Notes: generated by a model not told the origin, from the letters alone. Positions 16,712 to 25,767 are shown, counted from the first letter of the stretch. The stretch is DNA of 64,000 nucleotides from JAKQIM01 sp964633225 (GCA_964633225.1 CAZWFQ010000014.1:1-64000); one strand, 5' to 3'. Made by a program: numbers and translations.

Positions 16712-17395
16712 TCAGGAATCGCTTTGCTTATCAAAGGGCAGATTGGGAATGAGCCAAGAGAGAAAAGCGTGCGGGGAACGCGTTTGCATCAAGAGCCGCC
16801 CAGGCCCGGTCAGCTCAACCACCAGGCCCTCTCCGCTCAGCAAGGTAGATTTGAAACCGCCAACAGCCTTGGGAGAAATAGGCATGTTCCCGTCAAACGC
16901 CACCAGGTGGGTGGTATCTACAATATACCGTTCGCCTGGTGCCAGGTTTTTCTCGTGGATGGCGCCATAAGATGAGAGCAGCATGGTACCGCTGCCAGTT
17001 GCTTCAAGCATCGAAAAGCCTTCGGCTGAGACAAGGGCCTTGGTGCTGACCTTGGCATTCAGTTCAACGCCAGATTCGCAAGCCAAGAATGAGCCTGACT
17101 GCACAAAGAACTTTTCGCCCTTCAATTCCAGTAGAAAAACGTCGCCAGGAAGTTCTGGCGCCAGTGTGATTTCGCCGCCCTCAGCCGAGGCTTTGAAGTA
17201 GTTCTGGAAGAAGCTCTCACCACCTAATACAGCCCGGCTCAGGGATTTCAAAAAACCGCCCGTGGCTTTGGTTTCGATGGTGACGCTTTGTGACATGCTG
17301 ACCATTGCCCCTGCTTCGACGCGAATCTCTTCATTGGGGTTCAGCTTGACCACGCTCAGTGAATACGATGGGCGATATAAGATTTCGATTTCCAT
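16712..17395 (-). CDS. AIM24/TIGR00266-family protein
   Basis: 227 aa, a member of the AIM24 (TIGR00266) family of beta-helical tryptophan-RNA-attenuator-like folds with no settled biochemical role. Recognisable features are VEAGAMVSMSQSV near the start, a Gly-rich middle (GGESFFQNYF) and a repeated GSGTMLLSSYGAI segment. No signal peptide or membrane segment, so probably cytosolic. GGAGGAG lies five bases before the ATG at 17395; the upstream open frame to 17485 crosses a terminator hairpin and is not coding. It follows the lysine aminomutase gene with a hairpin between them, so may be transcribed separately. Confidence 0.85.
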   Translation of the reverse strand: MEIEILYRPSYSLSVVKLNPNEEIRVEAGAMVSMSQSVTIETKATGGFLKSLSRAVLGGESFFQNYFKASAEGGEITLAPELPGDVFLLELKGEKFFVQSGSFLACESGVELNAKVSTKALVSAEGFSMLEATGSGTMLLSSYGAIHEKNLAPGERYIVDTTHLVAFDGNMPISPKAVGGFKSTLLSGEGLVVELTGPGRLLMQTRSPHAFLSWLIPNLPFDKQSDS

Positions 17396-17422
17396 ACAAA
17401 CTCCTCCGTGCTTGGTTAAATT

Positions 17423-17456
17423 AATCGTGGGGATTGCAAGAGCAACCCCCACGATT
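17423..17456 (-). terminator. Hairpin terminator after the lysine aminomutase gene
   Basis: AATCGTGGGG (17423-17432) and CCCCACGATT (17447-17456) form a perfect 10-bp stem starting four bases after the kamA-like stop. An AT-rich stretch follows on the minus strand, without a full T-run. Confidence 0.65.
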
Positions 17457-17459
17457 GGA

Positions 17460-18791
17460 TCATTCTTTATCGTTTTCTTCGCCAATGCCCAGGGGCATCC
17501 ATTTCTTGGCGTCTTTCAGACGGTGTTGAATGCCGTGGCGGTCGTGGGTTTCATCGAAACCTTCTGGTTTGATGAACATCTGCTCGCCATCCAGCATGCC
17601 CGTAATGCCGGTTTGGCCGGGTTCGGGTCGTTTGGGGCCCAGGAACTTGGCAGATTTGTCGGGGACATAATCAACCGGCTCTTCGTAGGTGGTGATGTAG
17701 CCTTCGAAGTTGCGCAGGACCACCTTGTGATCTGACATGCTGATCAAGTAATTGGGCAAAACAGGGATCTTGCCGCCGCCGCCCGGAGCATCAACGATGT
17801 ATTGGTGGACGGCATACCCTGAAGTGTGGCCGCGCAGGCCCTCCATGATCTCGATGCCTTTGGCAACAGGGGTACGAAAGTGCCCTGCGCCTTCCACCAG
17901 GTCGCACTGGTAGAGGTAATAGGGACGAACGCGAATGCGTACCAGCTTTTGAACCAGTTCGCGCTGCACATGGACATTATCATTGACACCTGCCAGCAAG
18001 ACAGCCTGGTTGCCCAGGGGGATGCCGGCGCGGGTCAGCTTGTCGCAGGCTTCAGCCAGCTCAGCGCTGATCTCATTGGGGTGATTGACATGGATATTGA
18101 GCCACAGGGGGTGGAATTTCTGCAGCATATCGGTCAATTCGCTGGTGATGCGCATAGGCATAAAAACCGGCACCCGCGATCCGATACGGACAATCTCAAT
18201 GTGTGGTATCTCGCGCAGCCGGGTGAGGATCTCTTCCAGGATCTTGGGCGCCAATACCAGCGGGTCTCCGCCAGAAAGCAGCACGTCCCGCACCTGGGGG
18301 GTGCGCTTGAGGTATTCAATCTGCATCTCAAACTCAGAGCGTGAGAATGTGGCCGAAGGGTCGCCGACGATGCGTGAGCGTGTGCAGTAACGGCAGTACG
18401 AGGCGCATTGGGTAGTGACCAGCATCAGCACACGGTCGGGATAACGATGTACTAACCCGGGCACAGGCGAGTGACGATCTTCTGCCAGCGAGTCTTCCAT
18501 CATGGCGGTGAACGGTTTTAGCTCGTTCGCCACCGGGACGATCTGCTTGCGGACCGGGTCATCGGGATCGTTAGGGTCAATCAATGAGACAAAATAGGGG
18601 GTAATGTCCACGCGAAAGAGCCCGGGAGCTGATAGGGCCTCGCGCTCGCTGTCGGTTAAGTTAAGCACTTTGGCAAATTCATCAACCGTGTTGATGCGGT
18701 TGCTGAGCTGCCAACGCCAGTTATTCCATTTTTCATCGGGGATGTCGGCGTAAGCGGCCGCGCGTTTGGAAATGAAAGGGGTATTGGCCAT
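17460..18791 (-). CDS. kamA: L-lysine 2,3-aminomutase (radical SAM, PLP)
   Basis: 443 aa. Converts L-lysine to beta-lysine with S-adenosylmethionine, a 4Fe-4S cluster and PLP. The cluster Cys are C129, C133 and C136 (CASYCRYC). The PLP Lys is K341 in GGGGKIPVLPNY. D297 (YQCDLVEG) and D334 (YIVDAPGG) match the two Asp residues that hold the lysine substrate in the clostridial enzyme, at a constant offset of four, so this is a true lysine mutase rather than EpmB or a glutamate mutase. No ablB acetyltransferase lies nearby, so the fate of beta-lysine (osmolyte or lysine fermentation) is unknown. AAGGAGA lies 7 bases upstream of the ATG; a TATAAT box is at 18821-18826. Confidence 0.93.
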   Translation of the reverse strand: MANTPFISKRAAAYADIPDEKWNNWRWQLSNRINTVDEFAKVLNLTDSEREALSAPGLFRVDITPYFVSLIDPNDPDDPVRKQIVPVANELKPFTAMMEDSLAEDRHSPVPGLVHRYPDRVLMLVTTQCASYCRYCTRSRIVGDPSATFSRSEFEMQIEYLKRTPQVRDVLLSGGDPLVLAPKILEEILTRLREIPHIEIVRIGSRVPVFMPMRITSELTDMLQKFHPLWLNIHVNHPNEISAELAEACDKLTRAGIPLGNQAVLLAGVNDNVHVQRELVQKLVRIRVRPYYLYQCDLVEGAGHFRTPVAKGIEIMEGLRGHTSGYAVHQYIVDAPGGGGKIPVLPNYLISMSDHKVVLRNFEGYITTYEEPVDYVPDKSAKFLGPKRPEPGQTGITGMLDGEQMFIKPEGFDETHDRHGIQHRLKDAKKWMPLGIGEENDKE

Positions 18792-18820
18792 TCGGTCTCT
18801 CCTTAAAGTGTGTTTTTTTA

Positions 18821-18826
18821 ATTATA
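18821..18826 (-). promoter_or_regulatory. -10 box of kamA
   Basis: TATAAT on the minus strand, 30 bases before the kamA start, within CGGTATAATT. The upstream promoter part lies inside the end of the lipoprotein gene; no good -35 box. Confidence 0.5.
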
Positions 18827-18833
18827 CCGAAAA

Positions 18834-19889
18834 TTATGGACTGAGCAGGAGTTCAAAGCTGGCTAACTGGCGGATACCGGCAATGCGCCGGCCGGTCTCT
18901 TTGACTATCAGGCGTACCCGGGTTGGTTCAGTGACCAGGTAGCTGACTGTGCTTTCAAACGCAGCATAACTGCCGTTTTCTCCACCTGTGATGTAAATAT
19001 CGCTCGTGCCCACCACTTTGCCATCTTCGGTAACCAGCTCAACATGTAAAATTGAAACCTCGCTGATGCGTGCCAGGCCGCTGAGAGTCAGCTTGCCTCC
19101 CTGGATCAGGTGGTTGGGCATCGGCTCTCGGATGACGATCGGTTGCATCAGGTCACCGGATGGATTGATTTCATTCTCCCCCACTTGCAGCAGCAGCAGG
19201 TCTACTGAGGCCACGCCAACAGGGCGGTTGTGAGTATCATACGTGCTGATGCGAAGCTGCCCCACTTCAGAAAAGCGTGTCAGCTCAAACTCATATTCTT
19301 CTGTGAGATAGATAAAGGCTAACGGATCACTGACAAAGTTATGCAGATCGCGCAGCAGCAGGCGGGGCTGTTGGCCCGCGCTTAGCGGCTCAACCCACAG
19401 CTCAACCACGTAATACCCCCCTGGCACGCTGGTAATCATTGCCCCCACTGCTAATGGGCTGACAACCTTTGACATTGGACCAAGAGAGTAGATCTGGATT
19501 TCTGCGGGGGGAATGCCAGGGGTGGGGGTTACGGTGGGCGTTTGAGATGGGCGGCGTGTATTGGTGGGCGTGGGGCTTGGCAAAGCCGAGGTGGGGGTGT
19601 CAGTTGGTGAGAGGCTGGGCTCTGGGGTGTGGCTTGGGCTGGCTGGGGCCTGGCTTAGGGCCGTAGATGGTGCCTGGGTAGATGGCTGGTTTTGGGTAAT
19701 GCCGGTAGCCAATAAGGGCAGGGCTGTTTCAGTTGCTGCGCGCTGGGCAGCTTGCGCTGTCACCGCTACCACTGTAGGGAGATACTCAGTGGGGATGGGG
19801 GTGGGCAGATCGGGTCCAGTTAAACCAGAGCAGCCGCCCAGCAGGATGGCCAAAACCAGCAAAATCAGAATGGCGAGGCGCGTTTTCAT
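18834..19889 (-). CDS. Lipoprotein with Thr/Pro/Ser stalk and a Gmad2-like C-terminal domain
   Basis: 351 aa. Signal peptide with lipobox LLGGC places the mature Cys at about residue 20. Residues ~30-125 are a low-complexity Thr/Pro/Ser/Ala stalk. The rest is globular and beta-rich; the last ~100 residues (IVIREPMPNHLIQGGKLTLSG onwards, containing VELVTEDGKVVGTSD) resemble the Gmad2 immunoglobulin-like domain of spore-germination-type lipoproteins. Function unknown. It starts 34 bases after the M32 carboxypeptidase gene and is probably co-transcribed with it. Confidence 0.8.
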   Translation of the reverse strand: MKTRLAILILLVLAILLGGCSGLTGPDLPTPIPTEYLPTVVAVTAQAAQRAATETALPLLATGITQNQPSTQAPSTALSQAPASPSHTPEPSLSPTDTPTSALPSPTPTNTRRPSQTPTVTPTPGIPPAEIQIYSLGPMSKVVSPLAVGAMITSVPGGYYVVELWVEPLSAGQQPRLLLRDLHNFVSDPLAFIYLTEEYEFELTRFSEVGQLRISTYDTHNRPVGVASVDLLLLQVGENEINPSGDLMQPIVIREPMPNHLIQGGKLTLSGLARISEVSILHVELVTEDGKVVGTSDIYITGGENGSYAAFESTVSYLVTEPTRVRLIVKETGRRIAGIRQLASFELLLSP

Positions 19890-19923
19890 GCGGGCGGCTA
19901 GCTCAGGAAAAAGACCACGGGGT

Positions 19924-21432
19924 TTAGAACCCGTAGATAGTACTGTACTTCTCCGTCAGATAGCGCAGGTAAGGCGCCGGATCGATCTTGGTGCCGGTGA
20001 TCCGTTTGACCAGCTCTTGCGGCTCATATTTCGAGCCATGCCGGTGCACCTTCTCGGTCAACCAGCCGCGCAGGGCGGCAAACTCACCGTGACGGATTTG
20101 ATCGGGCAGATTGGGAATATCTTTGTTGATGCACTCCCAAAGCTGGCCCGAGACGAGGTTGCCCAGGGCATAAGTAGAGAAGTAACCCACCATACCTCCC
20201 GACCAATGCACGTCTTGAAGGACACCCTGGCTATCGTTGGGGGGCGTCAGACCCAGGTATTCTTGCATGCGGGTGTTCCAGGCTTCAGGCAGGTCCTTGA
20301 CTGCCAGTTTGCCCTCTAAGACAGCAATTTCTAATTCCAGGCGCAGCATCACATGCAGGTTGTAGGTGGCTTCGTCCGCCTCGACACGGATCAATGACGG
20401 CTGCACCTTGTTGATGCCTTTGTAGAAAGCCTCAAGCGAGATATTGCCCAACTGCGCCGGGAAGGTTTGTTGCAAGAGCGGGTAGAAATGCTGCCAGAAC
20501 GGCAGAGAACGTCCCACCAGGTTCTCCCACATGCGTGACTGCGATTCGTGAATTGCCAGCGATGTGCCGCCAGCCAGAGTCGTGCGCTCGTAGCTCTGGT
20601 TTACACCCAGCTCGTACATGGCATGCCCGCCTTCATGCAAGGTGCTAAACAAGGCAGATCCCAGGTTGTCAGGGATGATGCGGGTGGTGATGCGCACATC
20701 GTTGATGCTGAAGTTGGTGGTAAAGGGGTGAGCGGCGCGATCCTGGCGGCTGCGCTTCCAGTCATAGCCCACCTGGTTGAGCACCTGCACGCCAAAATCC
20801 CACTGCTTTGCGTCTTCGTACTGTTGGTGCAAGAAGGCATCTTCTACCTGTGGGCGGGCTTTGATCTCTCGCAGCAGTTCGACCTGGTGAGGGCGCAGGG
20901 CATCAAAGATTGCTTTGACATCGGTGGTCTTCAGCCCAGGTTCAAAATCGTCGAGCAGTGGATCGTAGACATGGTCATAGGGCCCAAAGCAGTCGGCATA
21001 GCGCCGGCGCAGCTCAAAGATTTTTTCCAGCGCGGGTCTGAAGCTGTTGAAATCATTGTTGGCGCGTGCCTGTTCCCATATCTGGTGAGCATTGGATGTT
21101 ACCTGGGTGAATTCCACCACCAGGTCAGTGGGAACTTTCGTTGCTTTATCGTAGCCCCGCTTGGTTACCTGGATCAGCCGGACATCGTCTGACTCTGGGT
21201 CGCCCTGGGTGGCAAAGGGAGCCAGCTCATCCAGCAGCTTGCCGACATCATCAGATGTGCGTTTTTCGTGAGCCAGGCGGCCCAGCGTAGCCAGTTGGTT
21301 GCCGCGCGCCTCTGCACCCCCATGGGGCATGTAGCATTGCATATCCCAATGCAAAAGCGATGCAGCATTATCGAGATCGGCGATCTCGCCAAGCATCTCT
21401 TTTAGCTGTTCAAGCTTGGGGTCGGTGGTCAT
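19924..21432 (-). CDS. M32-family metallocarboxypeptidase (Taq type)
   Basis: 502 aa. Cytosolic zinc carboxypeptidase that trims C-terminal residues from peptides. The zinc motif HEGGH lies in STLHEGGHAMYELG, with the distal Glu region (LAIHESQSRMWENLVG) and the family blocks DNAASLLHWDMQCYMP (N-terminus) and DVHWSGGMVGYFSTYALGN (C-terminus). Length is as expected. The ATG at 21432 lies four bases after the upstream dehydrogenase stop, indicating coupling; the open frame to 21558 overlaps that gene and is rejected. Confidence 0.93.
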   Translation of the reverse strand: MTTDPKLEQLKEMLGEIADLDNAASLLHWDMQCYMPHGGAEARGNQLATLGRLAHEKRTSDDVGKLLDELAPFATQGDPESDDVRLIQVTKRGYDKATKVPTDLVVEFTQVTSNAHQIWEQARANNDFNSFRPALEKIFELRRRYADCFGPYDHVYDPLLDDFEPGLKTTDVKAIFDALRPHQVELLREIKARPQVEDAFLHQQYEDAKQWDFGVQVLNQVGYDWKRSRQDRAAHPFTTNFSINDVRITTRIIPDNLGSALFSTLHEGGHAMYELGVNQSYERTTLAGGTSLAIHESQSRMWENLVGRSLPFWQHFYPLLQQTFPAQLGNISLEAFYKGINKVQPSLIRVEADEATYNLHVMLRLELEIAVLEGKLAVKDLPEAWNTRMQEYLGLTPPNDSQGVLQDVHWSGGMVGYFSTYALGNLVSGQLWECINKDIPNLPDQIRHGEFAALRGWLTEKVHRHGSKYEPQELVKRITGTKIDPAPYLRYLTEKYSTIYGF

Positions 21433-21436
21433 CTGA

Positions 21437-22378
21437 TTAGACAACTTTCCAGCGCAGTGGTTCGCCGCGCAGGGCTGCCAGGATCTCTGAAGCAATGTCT
21501 TCTGCTGCTCGTACCTGAGCCTCAGCCGTTTGGGCGCCGATATGCGGCGTGGCGACAACTTTGGGATGAGCTACCAGGGCGGTTAAGCCAGGTGGTTCCT
21601 TTGAGTAAACATCCAGGCCCACGCCGGCAACCTGGCCCGATTCCAGGGCAGCCAGGAGGGCCGTCTCGTCGATGATATTGCCGCGGGCGGTGCAGATGAT
21701 GCGCACGCCGCGCTTCATCTGAGCAATGGTCTGCCCGTTGATCATGTTGCGGCTTTCGTCGGTCAATGGGATGTGCAGGCTGATGTAATCGGAGCGCGCA
21801 TACAGTTCGTCCAGCGAGACAGGTTCGAAACCCAGGCTGCGGATTTCATCTGGCGTGCGGAGCTTATCATAGCCAAGCACAGTCATGCCCATGGCCGCGG
21901 CGCGTTTGGCCAGCGCACTGCCGATATTCCCTGTGCCAATAATGCCCAGGGTCTTGCCATCCAGCTCAACGCCTTTCAATTCTTTCTTCAGCCACTGCCC
22001 ACTCTTCATAGACGCGTCAGAGGTGGTGATGGAATGCGCCAGGGCCAGCATCAGGCTCAAGGCCAGCTCAGCCACAGCTACCGAGGTCGATTTGGGGGCA
22101 TTGACAACGCGTATGTCGTGGGCAGCAGCAGCAGCCAGGTTGATGTTATCTACCCCAACTCCGGCCCGCCCGACGACTTTGAGCTTCTTGGCGGCCTCAA
22201 AAACCTCAGGCGTAACCTTGGTACGGCTGCGTACAATCAGAGCATCATATTCGCCGATCACCTTGAGCAGATCTTCAGCAGAGATATCATTCTTGTCGTC
22301 TACCTGGCAGGCGGCGCTTAAGATGTTCTGTCCCTTTGATGACAGGCCATCGGTAATCAGGACTTTCCAATTTGACAT
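21437..22378 (-). CDS. D-2-hydroxyacid dehydrogenase, short D-3-phosphoglycerate dehydrogenase type
   Basis: 313 aa. NAD-dependent oxidation of 3-phosphoglycerate is the first step of serine synthesis; the Rossmann motif LGIIGTGNIGSALA, the RGNIIDE segment and the catalytic His in TPHIGAQT are intact. It lacks the ACT and intervening domains that give serine feedback control, so it is the short SerA form; other 2-hydroxyacid substrates remain possible. GGGAG lies 7 bases before the ATG at 22378. A long inverted repeat (22408-22447) lies in its 5' leader. Serine would feed the cysE-cysK operon 5 kb downstream. Confidence 0.85.
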   Translation of the reverse strand: MSNWKVLITDGLSSKGQNILSAACQVDDKNDISAEDLLKVIGEYDALIVRSRTKVTPEVFEAAKKLKVVGRAGVGVDNINLAAAAAHDIRVVNAPKSTSVAVAELALSLMLALAHSITTSDASMKSGQWLKKELKGVELDGKTLGIIGTGNIGSALAKRAAAMGMTVLGYDKLRTPDEIRSLGFEPVSLDELYARSDYISLHIPLTDESRNMINGQTIAQMKRGVRIICTARGNIIDETALLAALESGQVAGVGLDVYSKEPPGLTALVAHPKVVATPHIGAQTAEAQVRAAEDIASEILAALRGEPLRWKVV

Positions 22379-22407
22379 AGCAGCTCTCCCTTTTAAAGTA
22401 TGTGACA

Positions 22408-22447
22408 ATTGTTCATGTCAGGAGGACCGCCCTCAAACATGAACAAT
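22408..22447. repeat. 11-bp perfect inverted repeat in the serA-like 5' region
   Basis: ATTGTTCATGT (22408-22418) and ACATGAACAAT (22437-22447) around an 18-base loop. Lies between the divergent dehydrogenase and PatB-like genes. Either an operator or a leader hairpin; there is no T-run to call it a terminator. Confidence 0.6.
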
Positions 22448-22613
22448 CGTGAGTTGCATGTATTTTACCCTAAAAGAGTGCCCCGGCTAGGTGGTGTCAA
22501 AGGAAGGTGATTTTTATCCTATGAAATGGTGTGAATAATCGCATGACACTGGCGAAATGAAACGCGGGTACAATTATTTTCTATTCTGTAACCGATCTAG
22601 AGGAGTAAGCTTC

Positions 22614-23789
22614 ATGATGACGAGAATTTACGATTTCGACCATACACCTGAGCGGCGCGGTACAGGTAGTTTGAAATGGGAGCGGTATGATGCGGATGTC
22701 TTGCCGCTGTGGGTGGCCGATATGGACTTTTTGGCCCCCGATGCGGTCATCCAGGCCCTTCAGGCCCAGGTGGCGCATGGGGTTTTTGGCTATCCCAGTG
22801 CTTTTGGTGGGACCGGCATCCAGGTTGACTTGAGCCAGGTTTTGGTGGAGCGCATGGAGCGCCTGTACGGGTGGCGTATTTCTGTGGACGATCTGATCTT
22901 CATCCCTGGCGTGGTGACCGGTTTTAACCTGGCCTGCCACGCATTGACCGATCCTCAGAGCGGTGTGCTGATCCAGACGCCCGTTTACCCACCTTTCTTG
23001 AGCGTGGCCCAGAACGCGCACATTGCGCGCCAGGATAATCCCTTGCTGCGCCTCCCCGATGGGCGGTATGAAATTGATTTTGATGCTTTTGAAGCTGCCA
23101 TCACTGAGCAAACCCGCCTGTTCATTTTGTGCAATCCTCACAACCCGGTGGGGAGGGTTTTTCGGCAGGCCGAATTGGAGCGTATGGCAGAAATCTGCCT
23201 GCGTCATGGGGTGTTGATCTGCTCAGACGAGATTCATTGTGATTTACTCTACCGTGGCCAACAGCATATCCCTATCGCATCCTTGAGCCCTGAGATCGCC
23301 CAGAACACGATCACCCTGATGGCCCCAAGCAAAACCTTTAATATCGCTGGGTTGCAGTGTTCCTTTGCCATTGTCCAAAATGCAGAGCTGCGGAACAAAT
23401 TGATCCATGCCGGAGAAGGCCTGGTGGGTTGGGTCAATGCAATGGGGCTGGCTGCCGGTCTGGCTGCTTACCAGGATGGGCAAGAATGGCTGGATCAACT
23501 GCTGCCTTACCTGGAGGCAAACCGGGATTTCTTGTACGACTACATCAGAGCAGAGCTGCCCGGTATCCAGATGGCAAAACCTGAAGGCACTTACCTGGCC
23601 TGGTTAGACTGTCGTGAGCTGGGCCTTGCGCCCGACCCGTACGAATTCTTCCTCACACGGGCAGGCGTGGCATTGAACAAAGGTGCAACCTTTGGGCGGG
23701 GCGGCGAAGATTTTGTCCGCTTGAATTTTGGCTGCTCGCGCGCCCTGCTGGCCGAAGCCTTGCAGCGGATGAAGAAGGCGCTTAAATAG
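22614..23789 (+). CDS. PatB/MalY-family C-S lyase (cystathionine beta-lyase type)
   Basis: 391-aa PLP enzyme of aminotransferase fold type I. The N-terminal WVADMDF motif marks the MalY/PatB subfamily, whose members cleave C-S bonds of cystathionine or cysteine conjugates to give thiol, pyruvate and ammonia. The PLP Lys is in MAPSKTFNIAGLQ, the PLP-contact blocks CNPHNPVGRVF and CSDEIHCDLLY are present. Cytosolic. GGAG lies 8 bases before the ATG at 22614; a second ATG follows directly, so the start may be one codon later. The frame opening at 22557 lacks a ribosome site. Divergent from the serA-like gene and 6 kb from the cysteine operon, so sulfur recycling is plausible. Confidence 0.9.
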   Translation: MMTRIYDFDHTPERRGTGSLKWERYDADVLPLWVADMDFLAPDAVIQALQAQVAHGVFGYPSAFGGTGIQVDLSQVLVERMERLYGWRISVDDLIFIPGVVTGFNLACHALTDPQSGVLIQTPVYPPFLSVAQNAHIARQDNPLLRLPDGRYEIDFDAFEAAITEQTRLFILCNPHNPVGRVFRQAELERMAEICLRHGVLICSDEIHCDLLYRGQQHIPIASLSPEIAQNTITLMAPSKTFNIAGLQCSFAIVQNAELRNKLIHAGEGLVGWVNAMGLAAGLAAYQDGQEWLDQLLPYLEANRDFLYDYIRAELPGIQMAKPEGTYLAWLDCRELGLAPDPYEFFLTRAGVALNKGATFGRGGEDFVRLNFGCSRALLAEALQRMKKALK

Positions 23790-23797
23790 ACTGGATG

Positions 23798-23843
23798 TAT
23801 ATATAATGAAGCCCCCCAGGCCTGGGGGGCTTCATTATATATA
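23798..23843. terminator. 46-bp perfect palindromic bidirectional terminator
   Basis: Every base from 23798 to 23843 pairs around the centre CCAGG/CCTGG, with GC-rich core and alternating AT ends. It separates the convergent patB-like and ABC permease genes. Confidence 0.8.
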
Positions 23844-23861
23844 TGGTAATCCTCGAAAGAG

Positions 23862-25088
23862 TTATTCGTAGCGCAGGGCTTCGACCGGTTCAAGGCTGGC
23901 GGCCCGGTTGGCCGGGTAAAGGCCAAAGAACAGACCCACTGCGGTAGAAAAGAGAGTCGCCAGCAAGACGATATCGATGCCCATGCGTGGGGTGATGGGG
24001 GTATTGTTGGCAGCGGCAACTTCTCCAACCACTGCGCCAATCGCCCAGCCCAGCGCAATACCGATCAGCCCTCCGAACAAGCTCAGTACCGATGATTCGG
24101 CCAGGAACTGCACCAGGATATCGGCCTTATGCGCCCCCACAGCTTTGCGCAGACCGATCTCACGCGTGCGCTCGGTGACCGATACCAGCATGATGTTCAT
24201 GATGCCGATGCCGCCGACCAGGAGTGAGATGGCGGCAATGCCGCCCAAGAAAATGGTCAATACGTTGGTGATGGTGCTGGCAGTCGCCAGGAAGTCCTCT
24301 TGGGTCAAAAGGGTAAAGTCATCGGCGCCAATGGCTGTGCGGTGGCGGGTGCGCAGGATGTCACTGACTTCTTGGCTGGCTTGCGGAACAGCTTCGGCGC
24401 TGATGGCCTGCACCAGCAGCATGTCCACCCGGTCGCGGGTGCTGCGGCGCAGGAGGCGTACCTGGGCGGTGGAAAGGGGGATGATGGCGATATCATCTTC
24501 ATTCGAAAATCCCGAGCCGCCTTTTGATTCCAGGATGCCAATCACCCGGAAAGGCTGGCCTTCAATGCGCACCGTCTCGCCGACCAGGCCTTCTCTGCGT
24601 CCGAACAGGGTTTCGGCTGTTTCGGGTCCAAGCAAAACCACTGAAGCCCGGCCCAACATATGGCTTTCATTGATGAATTCGCCTTCGGTTACGCCGTAAT
24701 TGCGCACGCTGGCATATTGCGGGGTGACCCCGGTGATGCTGGTGTTGGTGCTTTCCCTACCCACCGTGATCTTTGCGCTTCCGGTCAACATGGGGGCCAC
24801 GGCGATCACCGATGGGGCCTGAAAAGGATCGGCAATTGCTTCTGCGTCATTCAATGTAACGGGCTTTGGATTGCGCACATCTTCTGAGCCGCCCCTGAAG
24901 ACAAAGATCACGTTGGTGCCAATGCCCTGGATCGAATCGGTGATGGATGCCTCGGCTCCACGGCCGATCGAAACCATGGCGATCACTGCCGCCACCCCAA
25001 TCACGATGCCCAAAATGGTTAGACCAGAACGCATTTTGTTGGCGGTGAGGCTTTCAAGTGCTTCTCTAATCGCCTGAAAAATGTTCAT
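23862..25088 (-). CDS. MacB-type ABC transporter permease (FtsX fold)
   Basis: 408 aa. First membrane segment near residue 20-45 (SGLTILGIVIGVAAVIAMVSIGRG), a large MacB-type periplasmic domain (about 50-280), then three membrane segments with the FtsX blocks GGIGIMNIMLVSVTERTREIGLRKAVGA and a C-terminal NRAASLEPVEALRYE motif. Together with the ATPase and the HlyD-like adaptor encoded just upstream it forms a MacAB-like mechanotransmission exporter for a peptide, antibiotic or lipid. Its ATG overlaps the ATPase stop (ATGA), so they are translationally coupled. Confidence 0.93.
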   Translation of the reverse strand: MNIFQAIREALESLTANKMRSGLTILGIVIGVAAVIAMVSIGRGAEASITDSIQGIGTNVIFVFRGGSEDVRNPKPVTLNDAEAIADPFQAPSVIAVAPMLTGSAKITVGRESTNTSITGVTPQYASVRNYGVTEGEFINESHMLGRASVVLLGPETAETLFGRREGLVGETVRIEGQPFRVIGILESKGGSGFSNEDDIAIIPLSTAQVRLLRRSTRDRVDMLLVQAISAEAVPQASQEVSDILRTRHRTAIGADDFTLLTQEDFLATASTITNVLTIFLGGIAAISLLVGGIGIMNIMLVSVTERTREIGLRKAVGAHKADILVQFLAESSVLSLFGGLIGIALGWAIGAVVGEVAAANNTPITPRMGIDIVLLATLFSTAVGLFFGLYPANRAASLEPVEALRYE

Positions 25089-25765
25089 GCTACTTCCTCC
25101 ACCACACCATCTCGAATATGGATGATGCGTTGAGCCATGGCGGCTACATCAGGCGCATGGGTAACAATGATCAGCGTGGTGCCGCGATCGCGGTTGAGGG
25201 CCAACAGCAATTCCATGATCTCTGCCCCCGATTTGCTATCCAGGTTGCCAGTTGGCTCATCGGCCATGATAATGGCAGGTTCATTGACCAGGGAACGTGC
25301 AATGGCCACGCGCTGCTGCTGCCCTCCCGAAAGCTCGTTGGGGCGGTGATAAATGCGGTCTGCTAAGCCAACCGATTCTAAAGCAGTGCGTGCCAGCTCA
25401 CGCCGTCCGCGGGTAACCCCAGCATAACGTAATGGCAGCTCAACATTGGCCAGGGCAGTGGCGCGCGGCAGCAGGTTGAAACTCTGAAATACAAAACCTA
25501 CTTTGCGGTTGCGGATGGTGGCTAACTGATCGTCGCTGAGGCGCGAGACACGCTCGCCATCCAGGATGTATTCGCCAGCCGTTGGCCGGTCCAGGCAGCC
25601 GATGATGTTCATTAATGTAGATTTGCCTGAACCCGATGGCCCCACGATCGCCACCACTTCGCCGCGGGCGATCTGGGTAGAAAGACCGCGCAGGGCGTGT
25701 ACTTCTACATCACCCATTTTGTATATTTTGGTCAGGTCTTGTGCCTCAATCACCCAGTCAGGCAT
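25085..25765 (-). CDS. MacB/LolD-type ABC transporter ATPase
   Basis: 226 aa. Walker A GPSGSGKST (about residue 39), Q-loop in GFVFQSFNLLPR, signature LSGGQQQRVAIAR, Walker B IIMADEPTGNLD and switch His in IIVTHAPDVA are all canonical, as in LolD, MacB and SalX-type NBDs. Powers the permease encoded next. GGGAGG lies upstream of the ATG, inside the end of the adaptor gene spacing. Confidence 0.95.
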   Translation of the reverse strand: MPDWVIEAQDLTKIYKMGDVEVHALRGLSTQIARGEVVAIVGPSGSGKSTLMNIIGCLDRPTAGEYILDGERVSRLSDDQLATIRNRKVGFVFQSFNLLPRATALANVELPLRYAGVTRGRRELARTALESVGLADRIYHRPNELSGGQQQRVAIARSLVNEPAIIMADEPTGNLDSKSGAEIMELLLALNRDRGTTLIIVTHAPDVAAMAQRIIHIRDGVVEEVA

Positions 25766-25767
25766 TG

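Noticed and set aside
20548..21192. 214-aa open frame antisense to the M32 carboxypeptidase
   Set aside because: Shadow frame without ribosome site or recognisable domain.
22393..22440. 16-codon ORF in the serA-like leader
   Set aside because: No ribosome site and no serine codons; part of the inverted repeat.
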